In this document: one piece after another, positions 1 through 7,744 of the stretch
How positions within the stretch are numbered: position 1 is the first letter of the stretch
Layout: the number at the start of each line of letters is the position of its first letter
From: a virus
IMG/VR virus record: IMGVR_UViG_3300029999_000018
Location: 1 to 32,480 of that record
Direction: 5' to 3' (one strand)
Length of the DNA stretch: 32,480 bases
Notes under the pieces: model-generated
What the model saw: only the letters and a program-made list of their open reading frames with translations
Told to the model about the DNA's origin: nothing
Database searches by the model: none
Position numbers and translations under genes: made by a program

Positions 1-715
1 TGACCGTGGTCTTCTTGAACGCTATGGCCGGCGCCCACGCCCCGCCGAGCAGCGCCACCGTCCCGGCCGTCCCGGTCCCCTGCACCAGCACGTTGCGGGA
101 CAGGTCGTACATGAGCTGCGAGGGCGGCGCGGCTGGTGCCGCCGATGGTGAGGTGATCGGCAGGACCCCGCCGGGGGCCACCACAAACGACCGCTCATCG
201 GTGATCGCGCCTGAGGCCAAGGCCACCGCCGCGGGTGGCACTGTCACCTGCGCGAGGACCAGGACCGCTGTTGACGGCACCGGGATCGACGAGGATGACG
301 GTACGGCCGGCGGGGTCGCGGGTGTGCCTGTGACCACAGCGATCCCGCAGCCGCCCGCCGAGGTGCCCGTGTCGTTGACGAACGCACACACAAGGTCGAT
401 GCGGGGGTTGCTGGGGTCCGCGGCGGCGAGGGTGAGTGTCTGCGCGGTGAGGCAGCCGAACAGGTAGCCGCCCTGCCCTGTGGTGGGGGACGGCACCGAG
501 CAGTAGCCGGCTGCGACCTGCACGGCCAGGCCTGACGCGGCGGTGACCGCCATGGCGCCGAGGCCGGGGTACACGCCGGCGGGGACCTGGACGGCGGTCG
601 CGGTGCCGACGTCCTGAGTTCGGCAGCCCACGTCATAGGTGCGGAACGGCACGCCCGCGTCGAGCGCAGGGCCGTCGCAAAGCCACGGCACCCCGCACGA
701 TGCACTCGTTGCCAC
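1..715 (-). CDS. minor tail protein, partial at 3' end
   Basis: The minus frame is open from a GTG at 715 (reading MATSASCGVPWLCDGPALDA) to the left edge with no stop, so at least 238 residues are present and the C-terminus lies outside the window. The start is preceded by a GA/GG-rich stretch. The sequence has the look of phage baseplate/minor tail proteins: alternating Ala/Val/Gly beta-rich stretches, a segment like NPRIDLVCAFVNDTGTS near residue 110, and VALASGAITDERSF near 165, which resembles the 'xNPRxDLV...ITDxR' pattern common downstream of tape measure genes. It follows the distal-tail-like gene in late order, which supports a tail-tip role. The exact role is inferred; it could equally be a tail-fibre attachment protein. 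Confidence 0.75.
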   Translation of the reverse strand, partial: MATSASCGVPWLCDGPALDAGVPFRTYDVGCRTQDVGTATAVQVPAGVYPGLGAMAVTAASGLAVQVAAGYCSVPSPTTGQGGYLFGCLTAQTLTLAAADPSNPRIDLVCAFVNDTGTSAGGCGIAVVTGTPATPPAVPSSSSIPVPSTAVLVLAQVTVPPAAVALASGAITDERSFVVAPGGVLPITSPSAAPAAPPSQLMYDLSRNVLVQGTGTAGTVALLGGAWAPAIAFKKTTV

Positions 716-737
716 CCCGGACCACCTGCCCCTCTCA

Positions 738-752
738 TGCGATGATGAGCAG
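738..752 (+). promoter_or_regulatory. extended -10 promoter for the 753 gene
   Basis: TGC at 738-740 followed by GATGAT (741-746) gives an extended -10 element. The hexamer ends six bases before the ATG at 753, so the mRNA would start at or next to the start codon. No good -35 box is visible. The call rests on the same spacing recurring at other small genes in this window. Confidence 0.45.
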
Positions 753-1331
753 ATGGCGTTCTATGACATGCACTACCGGGAAGAGGATGGGACGTTTGGC
801 TTCCGCGTGTACCGTCCGGTAGCCGATCGCTACGACGCAGACGGACTGGACTCGGACTCGATCCCTGAGGATTGCTGGGCGATCGGATTGCCGCACCAGT
901 GCGACCACTGGGCCATCGCCATGTCATCCGACAGAGACGCCGTACTGGCTGAGGCGCGGCAGTTCCGCGACGAGCTGGACGCTGCGATCAGGCAGATTGA
1001 GGCGCGCTTATCAGCAATACGCGCTGCTCCAGACGACACTGATCGTCGCGCCGCCCTCGAAGGTGTCACCGGTCAAGTACACCTGCGTGTCGCCCGGGTA
1101 CATGACCCACCAGGCGCTCGTCACGTCCGCCGGGCAGAAGATCGAATTAAGGAACCCTTGCCGCGCGTCCGTACTGACCACCAACTGGTCGGATGTGCCC
1201 ATATTCAGTCCGGTCCAGGTGATCGCCTGCCCCGTCGCCGCGTTCACAATGCTGGGGTTAGTGATCGGCCCGGTCACCGTGATGATCGGCCGGGTCTCGA
1301 AGGTGCCCGAGTTGGTGCATGTGATCGCTGA
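753..1331 (+). CDS. hypothetical protein, antisense insert
   Basis: I do not recognise the family. The ATG at 753 opens a 192-codon reading frame starting MAFYDMHYREEDGTFGFRVY. The first 95 or so residues look like a real acidic protein with an amphipathic helix (DAVLAEARQFRDELDAAIRQIEARL, a possible coiled coil). Beyond about residue 95 the composition turns Arg/Pro/His-rich and the frame runs 321 bases antisense into the distal-tail-like gene. Other plus genes here stop at, or a few bases past, the convergent late stop, so the native stop may have been lost and the tail may be junk translation. No Shine-Dalgarno is seen, which suits leaderless translation. An upstream in-frame ATG at 639 lies inside the minor tail gene and is not preferred. 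Confidence 0.6.
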   Translation: MAFYDMHYREEDGTFGFRVYRPVADRYDADGLDSDSIPEDCWAIGLPHQCDHWAIAMSSDRDAVLAEARQFRDELDAAIRQIEARLSAIRAAPDDTDRRAALEGVTGQVHLRVARVHDPPGARHVRRAEDRIKEPLPRVRTDHQLVGCAHIQSGPGDRLPRRRVHNAGVSDRPGHRDDRPGLEGARVGACDR

Positions 1332-2282
1332 GGCCACGGGCGGTGCGGACCCGGGGAACCCGATCGGCAACGTCAGCGGCAACGTCAGCGGGTTGATCAC
1401 GGGCGGGGGGAGTGTGGCTGTCTCGGTCAGCGGGATGGTGGAGTATTTCCGCGGGTCGGGGGCGACCAGCGGGATGGTGAACTCGACGTCGATGAGGCTC
1501 GGCGTTGACATGGTGATGTTCGCCGACCCGTTCTGCCGGACGTAAATTTGCTTCGGAACAGGCTCGTTCCACACGAATGTGGCCAGGTCTGAGACGGGGA
1601 TGGCTTGCACGAGCTGCTGTTTCGCGAGGTCTCTTGTGGCCTGGTCGGGTGCGGTCGCGAGGATTGTCACGGTGAGCAGCCGCGGCCCGTAATACTGGGC
1701 TGACGGCCAGCCGCCATGATCCGCGGAACGCTGAACGACCTGCCCGACAGTGGGGGGGCCGTCCCAGCCGGTGACGTTTTCCAGCAGCCACGCAACCCCG
1801 TTGGAGTCCGTTTCCCCCAGGGGGATCACGAACGGTTCGCTCGCCCATGCGGGCTGGTAGGAGATCGACCCGGTCCAGAAACCCACCTGACCTGGCGGCT
1901 GCGGGAACGTTGGGGTGATCTGCGCGACAGGGAAGTTCTCCGCCGCCAGATACGTGTCATTGTTCGGCCCGTACTGCCAGGTCCAGTTCGCCGTGTAGAC
2001 GCCGGGCATCATGGTGCCGGGCACAGCCCACTGGAAGCTGTACTGGCCTACCCCGGTCCGCCACAGGACGTTCGGCCCGGCCATGGTGGGGTCGGCGCCC
2101 TGATAGGTGAACGGGCCGCCGCCGGCAACGTCCGGGACGAGCTGGACATACCCACCATAGGTGATATCCAAAGTGACGCTCAGCGGGTCGACGAGCGCGC
2201 CACCCTCAAAGGAATATGCGTTGAAGCTCAGGACGTACGGCTGGCCGGGCTGGGCCAGTTGCGGTGGCATGGGTGTCGTCAT
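1011..2282 (-). CDS. distal tail (Dit)-like / minor tail protein
   Basis: The protein has 423 residues and starts MTTPMPPQLAQPGQPYVLSF. It lies directly downstream of the tape measure in late order, the usual place of the distal tail protein that joins the tail tube to the tip. It is rich in beta-prone, aromatic and Pro residues. A central segment (VTILATAPDQATRDLAKQQL, then SLIDVEFTIPLVAPDPRKYS) resembles the region of actinophage minor tail proteins where DPRKY-type motifs recur. The start ATG sits right at the foot of a GC hairpin that contains its ribosome site. The gene ends TGA at 1011, 320 bases inside the plus-strand ORF that starts at 753. Role inferred from order and motif style. 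Confidence 0.75.
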   Translation of the reverse strand: MTTPMPPQLAQPGQPYVLSFNAYSFEGGALVDPLSVTLDITYGGYVQLVPDVAGGGPFTYQGADPTMAGPNVLWRTGVGQYSFQWAVPGTMMPGVYTANWTWQYGPNNDTYLAAENFPVAQITPTFPQPPGQVGFWTGSISYQPAWASEPFVIPLGETDSNGVAWLLENVTGWDGPPTVGQVVQRSADHGGWPSAQYYGPRLLTVTILATAPDQATRDLAKQQLVQAIPVSDLATFVWNEPVPKQIYVRQNGSANITMSTPSLIDVEFTIPLVAPDPRKYSTIPLTETATLPPPVINPLTLPLTLPIGFPGSAPPVASAITCTNSGTFETRPIITVTGPITNPSIVNAATGQAITWTGLNMGTSDQLVVSTDARQGFLNSIFCPADVTSAWWVMYPGDTQVYLTGDTFEGGATISVVWSSAYC

Positions 2283-2313
2283 CCCCGGCCCTTCTCAAGG
2301 TCAGGGGCCGGGG
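2283..2313 (-). promoter_or_regulatory. hairpin enclosing the ribosome site of the distal-tail gene
   Basis: CCCCGGCCC (2283-2291) is a perfect inverted repeat of GGGCCGGGG (2305-2313) and the stem may extend two pairs. On the minus strand the purine run GAGAAGGG falls on the loop side and stem, immediately before the ATG at 2282. The same AAGGG-CCGGGG layout precedes the tape measure start (6958-6990). It may work as a translation brake or as a weak terminator between the two genes. Confidence 0.5.
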
Positions 2314-2337
2314 GTCAGATCCAATCTGCGGCGAAGG

Positions 2338-5300
2338 TCAGGACACGCCGATCATCGCCGAGGCCTTCATCAGCATGGCCTGCTGCATTTCAGGGGACGG
2401 ATATTGGGGTCCGAAGAACTGGATGTTCACGCCCGCACCCGTGCCGCCCACGCCGGGGGTGACCGTTTCGGGGCCGTTCTCTCCGAAGTGGTACCGGTCC
2501 CCTGAGTGCATCCCGATCCCGGCGACCGGTTCGGGGATAATCCCCCCATTCCGGTACCAATGGTCGGCCTGTTCATGAGCCCAGGCCGCTTCCGGGTCGT
2601 TATAGCGCTGTTTTATATAATTGACCATGGCTACTGCCTGGCCCGCTGCGGTGCTTGAGTTGCCGCCGTACTGGGCGTATTCGCTCGCGCCGTTGATGAA
2701 CTGGGCGAGGCCGTATGCGCCGGAACCGGGGTTTTGGGCGGTGAGGCTGAATCCGGCCTCGGCCATCTCAACGTTGTAGAGCGCCTGCCATTGTGCCCCC
2801 GTCCAGCCTGCCTTGGCGGCTGCCGATTGGAGGGCAGCCTCGGCTGAACTGTTCGCGACGCCTGCGGTGCCGATCCCACCGCCCGACGCTGCGGCTGCCG
2901 CCGCGGATGCTTTCGCTGCGGCAGCAGCGGTGTTGATGGCCTTTTCCAGTTCCGTTTCCATGCCGGTGACGGTGGAGTTGTACTCATTCGTCGTCCACGT
3001 GCCCATCCCGGCGGGGGTGCCGCTGTAGTCCCCGCTGGCGAGGCCACCGGATGCGAATCCGGGCGCTTTGATGTGCCGCAGGTGGGCGAGGTGCTCTTCG
3101 TGCTGGTGGTGCAGGTGCTTGACGTGTGCGAGGTGTTCCTCATGCTGGTGGTGCAAATGTTCGAGGTGGTCGACGTGCGCGACATGCTTCTGGTGGGCGG
3201 CCACGATGGGATGGGCTACCGCCTTCGCGGCTGGCTGCGCGATGTGCGCGGAGGGATGAACGGCTGCTGTTCCCGGCAGTTCCCCCTCATGCCGCAGGTG
3301 GGTGAGATGCTCCTCGTGCTCATGGTGCAGATGCTCAAGGTGCTCGACATGCCTGGCGTGCTGGTGGTGCAGGTGTTCCAGGTGCGCGACGTGCTTCTGG
3401 TGGGCGTCCAGCGGGCCTTTGGCGCTGCCGCCTGCCGCGAACCTTTTCGCATTGACCTGGTCGAAGAACCCGGTGCCGTAGTGCTTGACCGCGTCGGCCT
3501 GAACCACGTACTCGTTGTGGGACAGCAGCGCGGGAATGTCGTCAGCTTTCGGCCGCCCGGAACCCCCGGCGATCAGGCCACCGGCGGCCTGCCCGGACGG
3601 TGTCGGCAGGATCCCGCCCTTGCCGCTTGTCTTGGTGAGGGCTTCCTGGATGCTCCATGTGCCCGTGGCGGCCTCAGTGAGACTCAGCGCCTTGCTGGCG
3701 GGAACGTTCGTGATCGCCGTGCCCAGCATGCTTACACCACGGGTCAGCCCCGCGACCGGCCCGTTCGTGGACGAAGTCATCGCCGCGTTGCCGGTGGCGA
3801 TGTTCTGCGGCATGGTGGTGCCGACCGCGAAACTGAAACCTGCCGTTTTGCCGGTCGTGTCCAGTAGTGCCTGCTGCAGGTTGGCGGCGTGGGGGCTACC
3901 CAGGGTGTCCAGCTTCTGGCCGGCGGTCTGGAGATTCGCCGGCAGCGTGGTGCCCACCGCGAAACCGAGAGTCCCCGTTTTGCCTGACGTGTTCGTCATC
4001 GCCTGCTGCAGGTTGGACAGATGCGGGGTACCCAGGGTGTCGGCGGCGCCCCCGGTGGTTTTGAACGTCCCGCTCAGCGCGTTCATCTGACTGATGGCCT
4101 GAGCTGGGCTTTCACCGATCGCGATCAGGTCGTTGTACAGCACGGTGTAGGAAGGGCTTGCGTTAGCGTTCGCCACCCCGGTGTTGTGCACAGCCGTGGC
4201 ATAGTTGTTCATCGCACCCTGAATGCCGACCGCAGCCCCGATCGCCTTGCTCATGTCGGCGGTCAGGTCCTGCTGGAGCGCGGTCGCAAGGTTCTGCGCG
4301 TCGATGCTCAGGTTCGACATGGCCGTAGCGGCGTTGTTGGTGTCTTTCTGCAGCCCGGTCATGCCCTGGCTGGCGGTGACCCCGGCCCATTTCTGGAGGG
4401 TCTGCAGGTTGGTGGTGGCCGGGCCGCCGGCTTCCTGCGCCAGCGCCGAGATCTGGGCGGCGGCTTCCTTGTTGGTCCCGGCCAGCGGGATCAGCACGGC
4501 CACCGTGTCCTTGATCGCCTTGACTTGCTGGTCGGCGGGCGCCTGGCTGGTCCGCATCGCGTCGAACAACTGCTCGGCGGAGCTGTAGCTGGACTGGAAA
4601 TCTTGCTGGAGCTGGATGGATGCGGTGGTGACCTTCTTGCTCATGGAGACAGCGCCGTCGCCAAGCCCGGACATCTGCGCCCCGGACGCCTTCGCGTCGT
4701 TGCCGAAGGTGACGATTGACTGCGCGAAGGTCAGGAACGTGCTGACCGGGGCCGCAACGTTCTTGGTGAACGTGTCCCACGCGCTGTTGAGGTTGCTGAT
4801 CGCTTTCAGCTGATCGGACGCCGCGTACGTCACGGCGGACACGTCGTTGCCGATCTGGCCCATACCCTGGCCCATGTTCGCGTACCCGGTGATCACACCC
4901 TGTATCTTCTGCATGGCCGTGTCCCAGGTTTTGTTCTGGGTGGTGGTCATGTCGGAGACCTTGAGTCCCGCGAAATTGGCGAGCGCATACGCGCCGGGCA
5001 GTGACGTGCCGAAGGTGGACGCGATCTGGTCGGCGTGCGTGACGGTGCTGCCCAGTTCCTGGTTCAGCAGGGCATGGTTGGCGGTCAGCGCCTGCGCGTC
5101 ATGCGAACCCTGCACCAGGCCCAGGAAACTGCCGGTCTGAGCGGTGGTCAGATTGTCGGTCGCGGTGGCGAGCTTCTGGTTGGTGGCAACCAGCTGGGCC
5201 GCTTCAGTGTTGACGAGGCTGTAGATGCTGGCGTTCTGCACCGCTTTCTGGCTGGCGGTGACCCACTGATCGGTGGCGTCCTTCGCCCTGCTCATCCAGA

Positions 5301-6957
5301 TGGCAAACGCTGTGATCGCGATGACACCCGTCGCGATCACAGCCACCCACGGGTTGTCCCCAATGAAGCCGAGGGCCTCGCCGAGCTTCCCGCCGGCACC
5401 GGATGCGGTGACCAGCCGGTCTCCCAGCGAACCCGCCGCGCCCGACGAGTTGACCAGAGCCGACCCGATCCCCCCGATCTTGACGGCCAGCCCGCCGATA
5501 CCCGTAGCCATCCCCACCAGGGCCGTGCCGATTTTCGTCACCACGGTGACCGCCAGGCCACCCCAGAGATACAGGCCGTGCATGGCCAGCCCGGCGATCA
5601 GCAGCGGCGCCGGGAGTTTGGTGATCCAGTCGAGCAGCTGCGCCGCCGCACCCACCACCGCCAGCAGATCTTCCGCGATATGCGTGACCTCGGCGGCTTT
5701 AAGCAGGTTCGCGAAAGCGTTCCCCAGCGACACCAGGACGCCGCCGAACATGGCCAGGTCTTTCTGCCCCTCCGTCAGGAACGTGTTCAGCGCACTGCCG
5801 CCGGTCGTCATGTCCACGACGATCCGGGCACCGAACGTGTCCAGCACACCGCCGGTCTTGACCGCCAGCGAGCCCATACTGCCGAACTTTGAGTTGACCG
5901 CATCGATCGCGTCGCCGAACAGGCCCCACACTTCCGGCCGGATCGCGGTGGTCAGGTCGTTGAGGCTGTGCGTGAGGAACGGCATCGCCGTGCCGGTCGC
6001 CTGGCTTACCGTGTACAGGGCGCGCACGTGCTCGACAAGATCCCCGGCGGGGTCTCCCGCCGCGATGCTGGCCAGTGCGAACTCACCCAGACCGAGCGCC
6101 GCCGCGCCCAGGGCCGGGACCGCGACCGCCCCGAACTCGATCACCGTGTCGAGGAGCAGATGCCATACGGGGACACTCATGCCGGCAGCCCCGGCGAACA
6201 GGGGGATCTCCCTGGTGAGCAGCCCCATCCAGCCGTAGGCGCGGTGCGCCGCCTCACCGGCATTGTCTGTCGCGGTCGCCAGGCCATTCGTGGCGACTGT
6301 CGCCGCAGCGATCACCCCTGTGTCCGCGTCGAACGAAAGCCTTACCTTGTCACCCGCCGACAGTACGTCCAGCGTCGCCTTGATTGCTTCGTTCGCCGCG
6401 ACCACGCTGGCCAGATCCGCTTTCGCGCCGACCTCAACCAGATCGGTCCCGCCGGCCGTGAGCCCAGCCCGGATCTCAGTGTCCGCCTTCGCGATGCTCG
6501 CCGGGTCCACGCCAACCTCAACGGGGACCGTCTCGGCCGTAAGCCCAGCCCGGATCTCAGCGTTTACTTTCGCGATGCTCGCCAGGTCGACACCGACCTC
6601 GATCGGTGCTGTCTCGCCGCCCAGGACCCCCAGTTCCGCTCGGGCTTTCGCGATACTGGCCGGGTCGACGTCGAACTGGACGGGGGCCGTGTCGCCGCCC
6701 AGCAGCCCCATGGCTGCACGGGCCTTCGCTATGGACGCATCATCAACGTTGAACTGGACGGGGATGGTCGCGTCGCCGAACGCGCCCAGCGCCGCCCGGA
6801 CCTTCGCTATCGACGCATCATCAACGTTGAACTGGACGGGGATGGTCGCGTCGCCGGCTGCGCGGGTTTCGGCGTCGATCTTGGCTTTCAGCTCGTCGCC
6901 AAAATTACTGATGTCGGGGGTCACGCTTATGCGTGCGCTGCCTATCAGCAGAGACAT
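2338..6957 (-). CDS. tape measure protein with C-terminal lysozyme-like domain
   Basis: At 1539 residues this is the longest gene; it sets tail length and sits between the tail chaperones and distal tail gene. Residues about 25-185 hold about six copies of a ~28-residue repeat (PVQFNVDDASIAKARAA type). Hydrophobic stretches near 240-300 and 540-560 are candidate membrane segments. A second ~42-residue repeat (NLQQA...AVGTT) lies around 990-1080. Residues about 1180-1296 are an extreme His-rich heptad region (HLEHLHHQHEEHLAHL). Residues about 1375-1462 look like a lytic transglycosylase/lysozyme-type domain (NVEMAEAGF, then NPGSGAYGLAQF with a downstream YG and WY), common in actinophage tape measures and expected to cut peptidoglycan at entry. 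The extreme C-terminus is Gly-rich. The start ATG has AAGGGGG upstream. Confidence 0.93.
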   Translation of the reverse strand: MSLLIGSARISVTPDISNFGDELKAKIDAETRAAGDATIPVQFNVDDASIAKVRAALGAFGDATIPVQFNVDDASIAKARAAMGLLGGDTAPVQFDVDPASIAKARAELGVLGGETAPIEVGVDLASIAKVNAEIRAGLTAETVPVEVGVDPASIAKADTEIRAGLTAGGTDLVEVGAKADLASVVAANEAIKATLDVLSAGDKVRLSFDADTGVIAAATVATNGLATATDNAGEAAHRAYGWMGLLTREIPLFAGAAGMSVPVWHLLLDTVIEFGAVAVPALGAAALGLGEFALASIAAGDPAGDLVEHVRALYTVSQATGTAMPFLTHSLNDLTTAIRPEVWGLFGDAIDAVNSKFGSMGSLAVKTGGVLDTFGARIVVDMTTGGSALNTFLTEGQKDLAMFGGVLVSLGNAFANLLKAAEVTHIAEDLLAVVGAAAQLLDWITKLPAPLLIAGLAMHGLYLWGGLAVTVVTKIGTALVGMATGIGGLAVKIGGIGSALVNSSGAAGSLGDRLVTASGAGGKLGEALGFIGDNPWVAVIATGVIAITAFAIWMSRAKDATDQWVTASQKAVQNASIYSLVNTEAAQLVATNQKLATATDNLTTAQTGSFLGLVQGSHDAQALTANHALLNQELGSTVTHADQIASTFGTSLPGAYALANFAGLKVSDMTTTQNKTWDTAMQKIQGVITGYANMGQGMGQIGNDVSAVTYAASDQLKAISNLNSAWDTFTKNVAAPVSTFLTFAQSIVTFGNDAKASGAQMSGLGDGAVSMSKKVTTASIQLQQDFQSSYSSAEQLFDAMRTSQAPADQQVKAIKDTVAVLIPLAGTNKEAAAQISALAQEAGGPATTNLQTLQKWAGVTASQGMTGLQKDTNNAATAMSNLSIDAQNLATALQQDLTADMSKAIGAAVGIQGAMNNYATAVHNTGVANANASPSYTVLYNDLIAIGESPAQAISQMNALSGTFKTTGGAADTLGTPHLSNLQQAMTNTSGKTGTLGFAVGTTLPANLQTAGQKLDTLGSPHAANLQQALLDTTGKTAGFSFAVGTTMPQNIATGNAAMTSSTNGPVAGLTRGVSMLGTAITNVPASKALSLTEAATGTWSIQEALTKTSGKGGILPTPSGQAAGGLIAGGSGRPKADDIPALLSHNEYVVQADAVKHYGTGFFDQVNAKRFAAGGSAKGPLDAHQKHVAHLEHLHHQHARHVEHLEHLHHEHEEHLTHLRHEGELPGTAAVHPSAHIAQPAAKAVAHPIVAAHQKHVAHVDHLEHLHHQHEEHLAHVKHLHHQHEEHLAHLRHIKAPGFASGGLASGDYSGTPAGMGTWTTNEYNSTVTGMETELEKAINTAAAAAKASAAAAAASGGGIGTAGVANSSAEAALQSAAAKAGWTGAQWQALYNVEMAEAGFSLTAQNPGSGAYGLAQFINGASEYAQYGGNSSTAAGQAVAMVNYIKQRYNDPEAAWAHEQADHWYRNGGIIPEPVAGIGMHSGDRYHFGENGPETVTPGVGGTGAGVNIQFFGPQYPSPEMQQAMLMKASAMIGVS

Positions 6958-6963
6958 TCCCCG

Positions 6964-6990
6964 GCCCCCTTATCGGCGTGTGCGGGGGGC
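6964..6990 (-). promoter_or_regulatory. G/C hairpin over the tape measure ribosome site
   Basis: GCCCCC (6964-6969) can pair with GGGGGC (6985-6990). On the minus strand this places the AAGGGGG ribosome site of the tape measure in the 3' arm, nine to ten bases before the ATG. It matches the arrangement at the distal-tail gene. Confidence 0.35.
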
Positions 6991-7008
6991 GCTAATTAAT
7001 ACCCGGCA

Positions 7009-7014
7009 TATAAT
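7009..7014 (+). promoter_or_regulatory. -10 box (TATAAT) of the HNH gene
   Basis: A perfect TATAAT lies 64 bases before the start codon of the 7079 gene, in an AT-rich patch (CTAATTAAT at 6992-7000) that is unusual in this high-GC window. No TTGACA-like -35 is seen. The predicted RNA start near 7021 falls exactly at the first base of the leader hairpin. Confidence 0.65.
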
Positions 7015-7020
7015 CAGTGG

Positions 7021-7078
7021 AGAGGGCCTCCTGTCTTCTCCCTGGAGCGGGAGGCCCTCCTGATCCAGGGAGACAGGC
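7021..7078 (+). promoter_or_regulatory. structured 5' leader with two competing hairpins
   Basis: Hairpin 1 pairs GAGGGCCTCC (7022-7031) with its perfect complement at 7050-7059. Hairpin 2 pairs 7030-7036 plus 7040-7045 with 7065-7077 (13 pairs, three-base bulge) and buries the AGGGAGA ribosome site at 7067-7073. The two share bases 7030-7031 and interleave, so they should be mutually exclusive. This would allow translation of the endonuclease to be switched by folding order or by read-through RNA. Confidence 0.6.
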
Positions 7079-7744
7079 ATGGCAGACAGTGAGAAGCAGC
7101 GCGCCTACCAGCGCGAATGGCAGGCGAAGAACCCCGACAAGGTGCAGGCGTACTCAGAAAAGTACCGCGAGGCTAACCGCGACGAGATCAACGCCCGGAA
7201 CCGGGAACGCTACGCGGCCAATCGCGAGAAGTTCCTCGCCAAGAACCGCACCTACCGGGATGGGAATCGCGACAAGGTTCTCGCATATCAGCGTGAGTAC
7301 AATGCGGTTAACCACGACAAGAAGCACGCGAAGGCCACCGAGTACTATTGGGCGAACCGTGAAAAGGAAATCAACCGGGGCCGCAAGTACAACGCCATAC
7401 CGGGTCACCGCCGCGCCGTCCAGATGCGCTACCACCACGGCATGGAGGCCGACGAGTGGGCGGCACTCCTAGATGCACAAGACGGCTGCTGCTACCTGTG
7501 CGGCTGCCTGCTCGATCCAGACGGCCGCGTCTGCATTGATCACGACCATGGATGCTGCCCAAAGAACCGGTCGTGCCGGATCTGCCGACGTGGCCTTACC
7601 TGCTCGCCATGCAACGTCGCGATCGGCATGGCTGACGATGACCCCGCACTGCTACGCCTGATCGCGGACAACCTTGAGGCCGCCCTTGCTGCGGTACGGG
7701 CGCGAATGAATGAGCGGTCAGTGCAGTTGGAGTTCGACGTCTAG
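7079..7744 (+). CDS. free-standing HNH / recombination endonuclease VII-family protein
   Basis: The 221-residue product starts MADSEKQRAYQREWQ. Residues 5-105 are about seven Arg/Lys/Asn-rich repeats of roughly 11-14 residues (YREANRDEINARNRERY), a likely helical DNA-binding arm. The catalytic half has CYLC (138-141), IDHDH (153-157), CRIC (166-169) and CSPCN (175-179), the zinc-bound His-Me finger layout of the endonuclease VII family, ending ADDDPALL...A..LE. It probably nicks or cuts DNA as a homing-type enzyme. It lies antisense between tail chaperone and tape measure; both neighbours look intact, so it is intergenic rather than in an intron or intein. Its TAG overlaps the chaperone stop in a shared CTAG (7741-7744). 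A paralog is at 28608. Confidence 0.9.
   Translation: MADSEKQRAYQREWQAKNPDKVQAYSEKYREANRDEINARNRERYAANREKFLAKNRTYRDGNRDKVLAYQREYNAVNHDKKHAKATEYYWANREKEINRGRKYNAIPGHRRAVQMRYHHGMEADEWAALLDAQDGCCYLCGCLLDPDGRVCIDHDHGCCPKNRSCRICRRGLTCSPCNVAIGMADDDPALLRLIADNLEAALAAVRARMNERSVQLEFDV

Noticed and set aside
3068-3415. CRISPR-like or minisatellite array
   Set aside because: The repetition follows codons of the His-rich heptads in the tape measure frame; no uniform repeat-spacer pattern.
7079-7744. Group I intron or intein carrying the HNH gene
   Set aside because: Chaperone and tape measure frames on both sides appear complete and separate, so no splicing is needed.
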